A DNA stretch of 64,000 bases from contig BLAL01000063.1 of assembly GCA_015698045.1 (NCBI GenBank), positions 1 through 64,000 of the forward strand. The letters run 5' to 3'. This document shows, in pieces, positions 53,963 through 64,000 of this stretch. The notes beneath the pieces were generated by a model, which saw nothing but the letters and a program-made list of their open reading frames with translations, was not told the origin of the DNA and did no database searches. Each line of letters opens with the position of its first letter. The stretch's first letter is position 1. Origin of the DNA: Rhizophagus clarus. Taxonomy: Eukaryota > Glomeromycota > Glomeromycetes > Glomerales > Glomeraceae. The position numbers were made by a program, and so were the translations under genes.

Positions 53963-55019
53963 ATTACAATTTATTTTATATTATTTATATTATTTATTAT
54001 TATAGTATTCATTTATTCATTACTGTATTTATTTTTATCGTAAAATAAATTGCCATTGTTCACATTTATCCAATTAAAAATGGCGATGGCGATCACAAAA
54101 AAGATAGTCACAATAGCGTATCGATATCAGGATTAGTCCGTACCGTATTCTTTGTAGAGATTTTAATATTTATTGTGTCCATTATTCTTTTTTATATATT
54201 TAAAACATTAGTTTTTTAGCCTTATAGGTATAGAACCCGAGTTTGGTTTGAAATTCATTAAATTTTTTTTTTTTTTTTTATAATTCAGGTAGAATTTACA
54301 TTAACACCGTCAATATAAATGCGCCTTGCATGAGATTAAACATTAGGTATGTAAAGTAACTTCTTTAAGTTATTGTTATGAAGATTTTTGTATTTATTTT
54401 CTATTAATCAAAACAAGAAACCAGGCTTTTTAATAAGTAAGTTCGACCAAATTTCACATGTATGTTACGCATTTTAATTAATTAATTTTTTAATTTTTCG
54501 TTGATAAAATGTAATTTTATCCAATTATGTATAAGATTTACACAACTTTATTTTACGCCAACTGAAAAATTCAAAGAGACATACCTATTGATACTTGAAT
54601 AAGGCAGCGTAAGAAACCATTATGTCGATAAAAGAAAAATTGAATTCGTTAAAATAATTTAAAAAATATAATATTTATACTGAGAAGTCCCATACTATAT
54701 TTGTTACTGTATGCTAAATTTAGGATGCATTTGTTGTATAGGGGTTATCATATGCAATCATTCATTCAAACATTAAAACTGCGGTGAAAGATTATTTTTG
54801 TCAGCTGATGATACCACATGGCGATTTCATTGATACAACCTGTATAAAAGCAAGCTCCAAATGTACTACTTATCAATCAGCATGTGATAATCTCATTACT
54901 ACCCTTTTTATGGATAGAAATTTTTTTTTTTATATATATATATATATTGGGCGCTACTTTTGACGAGAATAATTTTTTTTTTCAAAAAAAAAATAATAAT
55001 CATCATAATAATAATAATA
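53963..55019 (+). promoter_or_regulatory. Spacer and promoter of the zinc-finger gene
   Basis: No gene from 53963 to 55019. A good TATA box (CTGTATAAAAGCA, centred on 54845) lies about 175 bases before the ATG at 55020; the leader carries T-runs and an ATAATAATAATA repeat directly before the start. Confidence 0.55.
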
Positions 55020-56351
55020 ATGGAAACGAAAGAAAATATCGTGTCGGAAGGTTCTTCCACAACTTTTATTCAACATGAGATAAAAATTGATACTTCCGAT
55101 AATGAAGTAACCGTTCCAAATAATCTATTAAATAATTTAGTCGAAAATTTAGAAGAATTTGAAGAACGTATTGGTTTTGATATAGAACAAGTTTATAAAA
55201 AATTTGAAGAAAGGTTTGTTTCTCAATCAAATTTAATTGAATCTTTGAGAGCTCGTATTGAATATTTGGAAATTGATTCTGTCGCTAAAGATGAAGATAT
55301 TAAGAAACTTCGACATGAAATTCATGAATCAGGTCTAATCGCACAAAAACATAATACTGTGAATGAAAATGTGTTAAATATTCAATTTACCGAACCATTG
55401 AATGAAGATTATCATAGTAATATTCAAATTAAAACAGAAACAACATTTGAATGTAAAAAATGTAAAAAAAAATTTACGAGTAATGTAAAATATCAAAATC
55501 ATATTAAAGAAAGTCATAATAAATATAAATGTATAGTTTGTCAACAAGCGTTTGCAACTAAAAAGAAACGTAAAAAGCATATGAGAAAAAATCATAAAGA
55601 ATTTTCTTGTAATTTATGTTCGAAGAAAAGTTATTTAATTACTGGATTAAGAGAGCATTTTCGTGCGAAACATTCAGGGGGAAATTTTTATCATAAAACT
55701 TTACGAACACCACCATCAACGTCAACAATATCGCCAACCGCTGCTGCTGTAGATTTCATTCATGAAATTATACCTTACCAATCTCCATCTAACAAATTGC
55801 CCCCTTATCAATTGAGATGCAAAATTTGCAAAGAAATATTTGATACCCATTCAAAATTTAATGCTCATTCTAAAAGTTTACATGATTGTAAATTTTCATG
55901 TCCTGACTGTTCTCAAGTATTTCTTTCAAAAGGTTCGAGAAGGTCTCATACGAAAAGAAATTTTAGATGCCAAGTTTGTAATAAAAATGTCATTAGTGAA
56001 GGTGGATTAATAAGTCATTGTAAACAAAAACATGGTCAGGAATTGAGTATGGTAGATATTTATTACGCAGCAATGGGAATTCAACTTCCTACTTCACAAA
56101 ATCAAATTTCTGCGCAAGAGGTGGTTTCGGAGAGGGACAACGAATCACTTGACAATGATGATCATACAAATGAAGAATTTGATGATGACGATTATACCGA
56201 TGAGGAGGATAATGAAAGATCTGATTATACTGAAGACGAAGGATCTGATAAAAATGATTCTACCGAGGAGGAAAATGAAAGATCTGATGATTACGATAAT
56301 TATACCGAAGAGGAAAATGAAAAATCCGATGATAATGATAGAAGTTTTTGA
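55020..56351 (+). CDS. C2H2 zinc-finger protein with coiled coil and acidic repeat tail (443 aa)
   Basis: Single exon. The open frame reaches upstream to 54960, but that part is low-complexity (poly-Ile from the ATA repeat), so the ATG at 55020 (METKENIVSEGSSTTF) is preferred. Residues about 30-110 are acidic and helical (LVENLEEFEERIGFDIEQVY). C2H2 fingers follow: FECKKCKKKF...H...H, YKCIVCQQAFATKKKRKKHM, FSCNLCSKKS...H...H, LRCKICKEIF...H...H, FSCPDCSQVF (last His missing or displaced), FRCQVCNKNV...H...H. The C-terminal 70 residues are Asp/Glu-rich with repeats of YTEEENE(R/K)SD. A nuclear DNA- or RNA-binding regulator is likely; the acidic tail could activate transcription. A similar acidic plus C2H2 end lies at 63784-64000. 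Confidence 0.9.
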   Translation: METKENIVSEGSSTTFIQHEIKIDTSDNEVTVPNNLLNNLVENLEEFEERIGFDIEQVYKKFEERFVSQSNLIESLRARIEYLEIDSVAKDEDIKKLRHEIHESGLIAQKHNTVNENVLNIQFTEPLNEDYHSNIQIKTETTFECKKCKKKFTSNVKYQNHIKESHNKYKCIVCQQAFATKKKRKKHMRKNHKEFSCNLCSKKSYLITGLREHFRAKHSGGNFYHKTLRTPPSTSTISPTAAAVDFIHEIIPYQSPSNKLPPYQLRCKICKEIFDTHSKFNAHSKSLHDCKFSCPDCSQVFLSKGSRRSHTKRNFRCQVCNKNVISEGGLISHCKQKHGQELSMVDIYYAAMGIQLPTSQNQISAQEVVSERDNESLDNDDHTNEEFDDDDYTDEEDNERSDYTEDEGSDKNDSTEEENERSDDYDNYTEEENEKSDDNDRSF

Positions 56352-58799
56352 AATTCTTATGAGAAAACCTTAGGACCGACAATACGGAACAATCGATTGA
56401 TTTCATTAGGATGTGTAAGTCACGCAAAACTGACAATATATTTTTCTTTTATTTATTATTAATATATTTGTATAATATTGTTATTTCTCTTTGACAAATA
56501 AATTTATAATTTTAAAAAAGTTTCTTAGCATATCATTCATTATTTAGTGATGATCGATTTAAAAACATTCGGGAAAGTCGGTGTGCCTAAAGTTATGTAA
56601 TTTGTGTATGTTATGTAAACAATAAAAAGCTGATTTATGTGCCATATTTCATGTCATATTTTGCATATTCCCGGAATTTATAATGTCAAATCGTCGCAAT
56701 AATAATGGAAGAAAACTGGGAAGGATGGTTAAGAATAAAATCCTGACATGTATAAGAGTTAGGGTTAGGAACATAGGTAAGGACATAATTTATGTATTTA
56801 AACAAGATTGTTGCTGGTTTGCTGATTGTTTATTGTTATCACAAGTTCGTTATAAAATCGGGTTTTCAACTTTATACATTACAAATAATTTCGTATATCT
56901 TAAGAAGTTTTCACGTAGTTGAGTTTATCATCGATATTCGATCCTAATTTCTTCTTATATGAAAACCGTATTTTCGTGTTTTTGTACGTGTTTTTGTAGT
57001 TTTCGCCTTAATAAACAAATCATTACTATTCTACATAATATAATAACAACGATAAATCGTTGATAACTTGTACGCCTGATTAATTTTAACTAAGCAAGTT
57101 TTTTATCTCAAAAGATCTTATTATATATCCAAGAAACTTAACTTTATAAAACACGAGTGAGATCTGAGGAAAGATCACATGTAGAGGAAAGAGTGCGTGT
57201 AAAGAAGCTAAAGAAGCGTTTCGATATTAGTGATATAATATAATGTTAACTATTATGTGCCACACGTCTTCAATAAAAACGAGCGAACTATTCTGATTTT
57301 ATATATATCATTAGTATGGCAATGAAAACAGCAAATGAGTTAATCAATTGTTGTTGAACTATTTCGAATACATGCGATGAATTCATAAAAAAATTCTAAA
57401 AATGACAAATTAGTAAATTATGGATAATAAATTTTTTTTTTTTTTTTTACAATACAAACACTTTGAAGCTTGCATAATCACATTCTCAGAATGTAAATAA
57501 AAGAATTAGAATCTTTTTTATCATATGTTTCGGCTGTGAATTGTGGCTTTTATACAGCAATTCTGGCTTTGACTGTAACAATTACAAATTGCGAAATTGC
57601 GTGACACGTAAGGAGGCTTATATTATTCACTAAAAATATTTAAATATAAAATAAATTGACTTCCTTTTCCTTTCATCTTTTTTTTTTTCTTCTTTTTTGT
57701 TCATTAAAATGAAATATTATTCTTTAACAACGTATGCCGTAAGAATATGTAACATCATCAAATCTCTAGCATACAGTAAAATATGGCACATCGATTATTA
57801 TTGACGTTTAATTAATACTTTAAGCCAGCTTTTCTCAATATTGCTCTTATGCATAAGTATATCAATACAAAGTTTTATTATTAGTATCCTAATAGTTCAA
57901 AGTAGTTGTTGTTCAAGAAGTCAATCTTCATATCTCTACAATATCTACTAGCAAGTATTGTTATACACGATAATTTGAATGATTCTTACTAATATTTTCA
58001 TAGTTTTATTTGCACAGATAAATAAACAGTATAGTTGATATCATATCATTGGGCATAACTATCAAGTTATATCAAGCCAATATAATTTAATGTTAATTTA
58101 AACAAAATTTGCATGTATATACTCCTCTTTATAGTATAAGAATGTTACTTTCTCTTAAAAATTATAAAATAGAAAATATTTAGAAAACGTGATAAAGAAA
58201 CCATTGAGAAGAGATAGAAACCTTTCAGTTTACTAATTAATTGGCCTTGCCATATTTATTAAGAAAAAAAATATTAATAGTAAATTTAGCCTAGTGCAAA
58301 ATTGATTGTTTTATAAATATAATAAATGCTTCAATGCTTCACCAATAAAAAACAATGCATAATTCCAGATATTTGGCTACTTTGAATTAACAACTCAATA
58401 TGAAGATCAGTTAAAAGAAGAATAGTATTGGATAGGGACGTATTCAGTATAAGTAATACCATAAGTATTATTATTAATTAAAAATTGCACTAAGGATTGA
58501 TGAAACAACTTGGCAATCAAAGTCATTTAAAGTCTTTAACATTCCTACTGGAAAATTTGAAATTAAGGTCTCATTCCCGGCAAGAATAGTAGTTGTACAT
58601 TGTTTTATTTAATTAATAGCAGATGCATCTTCAACTATTTAGAATACAAATAATTGAAATTATTTAATTTATTAATATAAATAGTTAAAAATATTTACAT
58701 CCAAAAATATAGATCGGATAAAGAAGACCAAATAGAGTAAGCATATAAATTGATTATGCACAATTATCATAGATCAGTAATTATAATTAGTTTAAGGAA
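56352..58799. other. Gene-free stretch
   Basis: AATAAA-like word at about 56497 for the zinc-finger gene. The open frame at 56683-56922 is basic and short and has no supporting features. The rest is AT-rich DNA. Confidence 0.45.
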
Positions 58800-59345
58800 C
58801 AAAAGTACCTCCGAAATGGAGATTGGGCAATAAAAGAGATGATGCGCTCACTTTATTTCAAATTCATTTAATCGAAAGAACAAAGTGTAAAATAGAATGA
58901 ATGTAAATAACAACTCATAACTTTATTTATTGGGGTAAAAAACATTGACAATTCATATAATAATTAATTATAAATAATAAAGAAAAAAAACCTCATGACA
59001 GACTGGACCATCAAAATGATGATAGTAGATTGAGCAAAGAGATGATAGTATTAGATTATTAAAGAAATGATGCGTACACTTTCTTTCAGTTAAATATTAT
59101 TAGTTCGTTTAATTGAAAGAACAAAGTGTAGAATAGAATGTAGATAAAAACTCATTTCTTCACTTTTGAAATCTAATTAATTTAATAGTTAATAGTATTG
59201 AAAGAAAAAAATCCTTTGTTCCTAAGATAGAAAATTGGGCCATCAAAGAAATGATGCATTAACCTTAAATATTACTGTAGCTCATTTAATTGAGAACACA
59301 CAGTGTAGAATAGAATCATATGAATTGCTCAATTACAATTGTGTA
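58800..59345. repeat. Degenerate tandem repeat, three units
   Basis: Three related units share AGA(G/A)ATGATGC, a (T)CA(C)TTT run, TTTAAT(C/T)GA(A)AGAACAAAG and GTGTAGAATAGAATG. The GTGTA(G/A)AATAGAAT word lies at about 58886, 59128 and 59304, so units are about 175-240 bp apart. Each unit also has a partial palindrome (ACTTT(A/C)TTTC against GAAAGAACAAAGT). Confidence 0.65.
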
Positions 59346-60226
59346 TATAAAGAAACATATTATTTAAAATAATTGAAAAGGTATTTTATTTACAATAACA
59401 TATAAAAACAATGAGATTACAATATAGAAAGATATATAAAATTATAATTAAACCTGAAATTAAATTAACTATCAAACAACTTATGAATTATTAAAAAAAC
59501 ACGTACAACACGATCGTGAGTATATTTGTTTTTCTACTTTTTTTTTAAAAAAAAATGATCAAAATCTAATTTATATTTTAATTTATATTAATCAAAGGTG
59601 ATAAAAAATGGATACTTCAAAAAAAAGAATCAAGACGAGTTATCAATCACAATTTTGTCTTGAAATTAGTTTAATTTTATTATTGCGCACAACGGTTGTA
59701 ACCAACATAATAGTAAAGGTGTAACAATTATCATTACCAAATGAAAAAACGCGGTATCCAGAAAAGTTCCAGGATTATTGGGAAAAAATAATCCAAGAAA
59801 GTGAAAATCGAATAATCGTTACCAGACTGTAATGTATTCATCATGAAAAAGATATGAAAAATTATTGGAGCAATATAATTCAAGAATATATATATTCAAG
59901 AATATCTTTTAATGTGATTAGCCTTAATAATATAATAAATTTATTAAGGATATAAGTAATTTTTCGCTATATAAAAAAAATTAGTGAATTCATTACAAAC
60001 TCATTCTCATAAACGTGATATTAAAGGCAATATAAACGAGTTTGAAATAAATAGGTTAAGTAAGTGAATAAGGATATATTTATTAATTTATTAATTTATT
60101 TAGTTTTATCTAATTACCGTATTTACACAGATGTAAATTGATATGAGACAGATGAAAGGATTACAGTAGCAGAATTAATATCGTGCCAGATAGATATGAA
60201 TATGATATCAGAAGGGACAAAACTTA
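59346..60226. other. Gene-free stretch
   Basis: AT-rich; ATATTCAAGAATAT words at 59880-59905. No gene is seen. Confidence 0.4.
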
Positions 60227-60530
60227 AGCAATGAAACAATATAATAGAAATTTTATTTGTAAAAGCCTTGAAGACTCACGTCCAACATGGGTGAACAAGG
60301 TCCCCTCCTTTGTAGGAGTGCAAAGGCCTTCATTAGGAGTGCAAGAAACTCTTTCTTTTGCAGGAATGCAATCTTTGGAGCTTATCTTATTACAAGTCTT
60401 CGTAACTACTATCACAACCCCGAGTTTTCAGAGGCTGAAGACGGAAAAACATAATTATTGTACGAAACCTGCGATGGCGCTCCAGCACAGATACAAGCCA
60501 TTGTCGTGCTGTGGATACTAGATTGCTATT
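60227..60530. other. GC-richer block with internal GGAGTGCAA repeats, probable transposon fragment
   Basis: The stretch 60265-60520 is clearly richer in GC than its surroundings and contains GTAGGAGTGCAA, TTAGGAGTGCAA and GCAGGAATGCAA at 28-36-bp steps. Frames are open on both strands (60231-60521 plus, 60224-60415 minus) but neither gives a recognisable protein. Composition suggests a fragment of a dispersed element. Confidence 0.4.
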
Positions 60531-60693
60531 CATATGTGCAGTGTTATTGCTGATATAGTGGTACATTCAGTATTCTCTATTCTCATTTTAAATATCGATT
60601 TCTCTTTACTACATGTTTTCACTCCTTTTTAAAAAAAAGAAAATGTAACAGATTTGAATACAGTACAAGCATTAGCATTAAAATTCAATTTGC

Positions 60694-60724
<31 letters not shown>

Positions 60725-60866
60725 CCGAATTTAAAATAAATTGTGAATGCCAATAATCATTTTTATTGTATGTTGACTAAATTGTATATTCATTTTATGA
60801 AATATATATGAAATATATATAATAATTGAAATAACAATAAAATAGAATAAAATAAATTCGAATATC
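60531..60866. other. 3' flank of the fourth F-box gene
   Basis: AT-rich, with a TATATATATATACATATATATATATATA-type run at 60694-60723 (downstream of the minus-strand gene, like the run after copy 1). Confidence 0.45.
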
Positions 60867-62279
60867 CTAATCTTCTTTTTCATCATAAATTTTAATTCTA
60901 AATTTAACAAGTCCCATATTCACATATTTTTCAATTATTTTCATAGTTTCTCCGTTTACTTCCAAACCAAGGCCTTTAATAATAACTAAAGAAAGTAATC
61001 TTTGTGGCATATGATTTTTCCAATTTATAAGAAATTCTTCCAATTCTTCCGGATGTATTTGATCAAAAATATAATATATTTTTAATTCACAAAAATTTTT
61101 TGGTGTATTCTTTGCTAAAACTTCCAAAAATCTTTTTTTATCAATATAATTACACCAAATATTAATACTTTCCAAATCTTGACAACTTTTTAAAATCGTT
61201 CTTAATGTATCTAATCCCACATTTATAAACATAACAAATAAAGTTTTAAGATTTGGACAAAATTTAGCAATAGCTAAATTTAATAATCTATCATATTCTC
61301 CTGTATATAATTCATCTAAATTTTTCCCATTGATTTCTAAGAATTTAATTAACATACCAACTTTTGGTATCATATATAAAAATTTTAAAACTTTTAATCT
61401 TGGAAATGTGATATATTGTAACTGATCAAAATCATTAAGTCCATCATCATATTCATATGATAAGATAAGTTCTTGTAAATTTATGAAACATGATATAAAC
61501 GATAAAGGTATACAATATTCTATTATTTTTAATTTAGTTAACGTTAAAGAAAATTTAGATAATGAGGATGTTATGATTTCCATTCCTGATGTTCTATTTA
61601 ATAAGGACACATAAGAATATATCAACGTTACATTTTTTAAATTTCGTTGTAAAGAAATCAAATCTTTTAAATCATTTGAAATAAAATCTCCAAATTCTAT
61701 AGTTAATGATTGTAAATTATGACATATTTGTGATAATTCCGAATATCTGTCAGTTGAACAACAGTTTAATTCTGTAAGATTCATCAGACAATCTTCTGCT
61801 CCAGGAAAACTAGTCAACGTAATATTCATCGGACATCTTGAATAATCCAAAGATTTTAAGGAAGAAATTTGACTCATCAATACTTTTAATATTTCTTGTA
61901 ATAATAATTCCTTACCAGAATTCAAGTTTTGTAAGAAAGCATTTTGAATCATTTGATCAATTTTATTAATAGAAAGAATTTTGCAATATGATGCATAATT
62001 AAACAGTGGAGGTTTCCAATTTGAAGTTGTAAAAAAAATTCCATTCTTATATAAAAGATCTTTTGATTCGTCAGGAAGACAAGCGATTAAAGGTGATAAT
62101 AATGATAGTACAACCTTTGGACGTGGAATAGAAGAACATAATACATCTTTCCATAAAATCCTAACCGCAATTTCACACCAAAGACGATTAACTAATAAAC
62201 ATGAATACAAAGTGATTTTATCTTTTTCTAAATAATCCAATATTTCATTTAGACAATCAGCGGGAAGTTGATGAGTCAT
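60867..62279 (-). CDS. F-box protein with LRR-like C-terminus (470 aa), inverted copy 4
   Basis: Single exon on the minus strand. F-box at residues 4-48 (LPADCLNEILDYLEKDKITL, LLVNRLWCEIAVRILWKDV), then the LRR-like region (LSQICHNLQSLTIEFGDF, NLQELILSYEYDDGLNDF, CPNLKTLFVMF). It is shorter than the three tandem copies and lacks the SDIYSEFF spacer form (it has STDRYSELSQ). C-terminus MGLVKFRIKIYDEKED. It points toward the other copies, 6.9 kb away. Presumed SCF substrate receptor. Confidence 0.93.
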   Translation of the reverse strand: MTHQLPADCLNEILDYLEKDKITLYSCLLVNRLWCEIAVRILWKDVLCSSIPRPKVVLSLLSPLIACLPDESKDLLYKNGIFFTTSNWKPPLFNYASYCKILSINKIDQMIQNAFLQNLNSGKELLLQEILKVLMSQISSLKSLDYSRCPMNITLTSFPGAEDCLMNLTELNCCSTDRYSELSQICHNLQSLTIEFGDFISNDLKDLISLQRNLKNVTLIYSYVSLLNRTSGMEIITSSLSKFSLTLTKLKIIEYCIPLSFISCFINLQELILSYEYDDGLNDFDQLQYITFPRLKVLKFLYMIPKVGMLIKFLEINGKNLDELYTGEYDRLLNLAIAKFCPNLKTLFVMFINVGLDTLRTILKSCQDLESINIWCNYIDKKRFLEVLAKNTPKNFCELKIYYIFDQIHPEELEEFLINWKNHMPQRLLSLVIIKGLGLEVNGETMKIIEKYVNMGLVKFRIKIYDEKED

Positions 62280-63783
62280 TTTTGCTTAAGGAAAAAAAAA
62301 AAATCATTTAATCAAAATTAGTAAATCATGATTATTTATACTTAGAACGTGTGTCACAATTATTGTTCTACAATATGTTCCGCGAAAATCTTTACTTTAG
62401 CAGTATAATATAAAATTTGTACAAGAATATTACCGTAATAGAAACAATTCGGGTGATATTTTATCCTACCCAATAAATATGCTAATGATGGAGCCGTGAT
62501 GATAAGCTGATCTATAAAGTAACAATATTTTGCCCGCTTGTAGCATTCTCCAATCTAGATCATTAATGCGTTTTCTAATTTGAGCAATTTGATCTTTAAT
62601 AAGGGTAGTCATCACTATACGTACTGTAATTAATTATTACTTTTAATTATTAAATATTGGACTAATTATAAAATGCTTCTAAATTTTAAATCCTCCAATC
62701 ATAAGAATTCGTGGTCGTCTAACAATCTTAACAATTAATCAGTAAAATCCTATATTAACGATATCAGATATGATTCTTTGGCGTAACATAATGATTTAAG
62801 CTAGAATCAGGAAAATGGATAATTCCACATATTATTGGCAACGAATTCAAAATTTATATATCATCCTTACTGTAACAATAATTAATGAAAATAGTGTATA
62901 ATTTTTCAATAAAATTTCCCAATTTTTCCTAAACGTATTTCTGATGAGATATGCAGAATATTAAATTCTTTAATTCAAAATATTTGACTGCACTTCGAAT
63001 TCTCAGAATAAATAGTTGAACCATAAAGATTTAATAACCAACTTTTTCTTTGAGATAATAAAAACATGATATAGAGTAATACTTTAAAGAATTGTGGTTC
63101 GTAAACATTTTATAATTTATAATAATAATTCAATCTAATTTTTATTTAATAATAGTAATCAATACCATTTATTAAAAGTAATTATTACGATGATTAACTA
63201 GCAAATATGAATATAAGTAACAACAATTAAATACTAAAATATTTAAATAATAGATAATAATTCAGTGCGGCTAACCTATTCAACGTGATCTTCGGAAGTA
63301 CAAAAAAAAAAAAAAAAAATTTTTCATGAAGAATCATCTCTAAACAAGTATATAAAGACGAATTAGATGTGCAAACGATTCAATCAGGATCCCTTTATAT
63401 GTAATTACTATGTACTTCCTTACCTTTTTAATTATTTCCCGTCAAAATTTAAGTATACGTTAAGTAATCGAAAATTTAGTAAAATTTAATTTTTAAAATT
63501 CCTAACTCATTTAGAAACCCTTTAGCTTTACTGTAAAAAAAAAAAAAAAAAAAAAAAAAATCTATAAAATTGTAAAAATATTAGATCAGTTCTTGAAGTA
63601 AAAGAGAAGAGGAAATTTATTTGTTGAAAGTAAAAGTTATTCGTAATTTACATGTAAATTTGCATTTCTAGGAATATCTTTCTAACAAACAAAATTACAT
63701 AAATTCCTATTTAAATATATTAATCCTTACAATATTACATGCGTGTATCACGTAAATTTGTGCAGTAAAAATAACGTGTCCTG
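62280..63783. other. Gene-free stretch, promoter of F-box copy 4
   Basis: AT-rich. A 28-base A-run lies at 63535-63560 and another at 63301-63320. The promoter of copy 4 should lie just right of 62279; nothing else is recognised. Confidence 0.45.
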
Positions 63784-64000
63784 TTAGAAGATATTTTGAT
63801 AATGATATATATTGTGCTTTTCTAATTGTTTATTATCTCTAAAATAAAGTTGACATTCTTCACATTTAGGAAAATTAACTCCGTCATCTACGTCATCTCC
63901 ATTGTCGACAGATCCTTCGTCATCGTCGTCATCATCATCATCATCAAATGAATCAAATAGGTCGCTATCATCCCCTGATTCCTTTTCAACTTCTTTATTC
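63784..64000 (-). CDS. C-terminal end of an acidic C2H2 zinc-finger protein (partial)
   Basis: The minus strand is open from the window edge to a TAA at 63784-63786: NKEVEKESGDDSDLFDSF, a run of nine Asp, an acidic linker (GSVDNGDDVDDG), then one C2H2 finger, FPKCEECQLYFRDNKQLEKH followed by NIYHYQNIF-stop (Cys-x2-Cys-x12-His-x3-His). The gene begins outside the window. Acidic tract before a terminal finger recalls, in reverse order, the protein at 55020-56351. Probably a nuclear regulator. Confidence 0.7.
   Translation of the reverse strand, partial: NKEVEKESGDDSDLFDSFDDDDDDDDDEGSVDNGDDVDDGVNFPKCEECQLYFRDNKQLEKHNIYHYQNIF

Noticed and set aside
54960-55019. Upstream extension of the zinc-finger frame (poly-Ile)
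   Set aside because: Encoded by an ATA/ATC repeat in the leader; the next ATG gives a normal N-terminus.
56683-56922. 79-codon basic frame
   Set aside because: No neighbours, splice sites or composition supporting a gene; likely chance.

Overview
The window is very AT-rich (coding parts included), densely split by short GT-AG introns, and carries lineage-type genes that together point to a Glomeromycotina (arbuscular mycorrhizal) fungus close to Rhizophagus: tandem F-box/LRR-like genes, a TKL-type kinase with a Cys-rich pre-domain, a microsomal P450, Crinkler-type remnants and CACTA transposons with Tnp_2-type transposases. The organism call is an inference from gene families and composition; no rRNA or tRNA gene was recognised.

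Layout. 0-9.3 kb: AT-rich repeats, a 168-bp pogo/Tc1-like MITE, a decayed Tnp_2-type CACTA transposase (minus strand), 50-bp tandem repeats, then two small intact multi-exon genes (6445-7373 and 7804-8296), the second ending at a 13-bp minisatellite in which each unit carries a poly(A)-signal-like word. 10-14 kb: a coiled-coil gene with a likely frameshift and a clean seven-exon gene for a 534-residue protein of unknown function. 14.4-24.8 kb: a transposon-rich block. A nearly whole CACTA element (15842-22999, TSD CTA) sits inside a ~105-bp tandem repeat, is bordered by inverted terminal fragments of its own family, and the block is flanked by arrays of tiny exon/intron-like modules on the minus strand. 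The element holds a minus-strand transposase and a divergent six-exon accessory gene; almost every in-frame stop in it can be explained by a single transition.

25.9-36.2 kb: three whole host genes: a cytochrome P450 (502 aa, 7 exons, minus), a polytopic membrane protein (313 aa, 5 exons, plus, about seven membrane spans), and a protein kinase (690 aa, 4 exons, plus). 38.8-47.2 kb: a graveyard of decayed coding sequence: an unassigned ORF cluster, a Crinkler/RHS-type NTPase fossil, a retroviral/Polinton-type integrase fossil and unassigned pieces, with a hAT MITE between them.

48.4-62.3 kb: three tandem single-exon F-box genes (plus), a C2H2 zinc-finger gene with an acidic repeat tail, about 4.5 kb of gene-free DNA with degenerate repeats, and a fourth inverted F-box gene. 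At the right edge lies the C-terminal end of another acidic C2H2 zinc-finger gene (minus). The F-box proteins probably serve as substrate receptors of SCF ubiquitin ligases; the kinase and membrane protein are signalling candidates; the rest of the window is dominated by mobile DNA.
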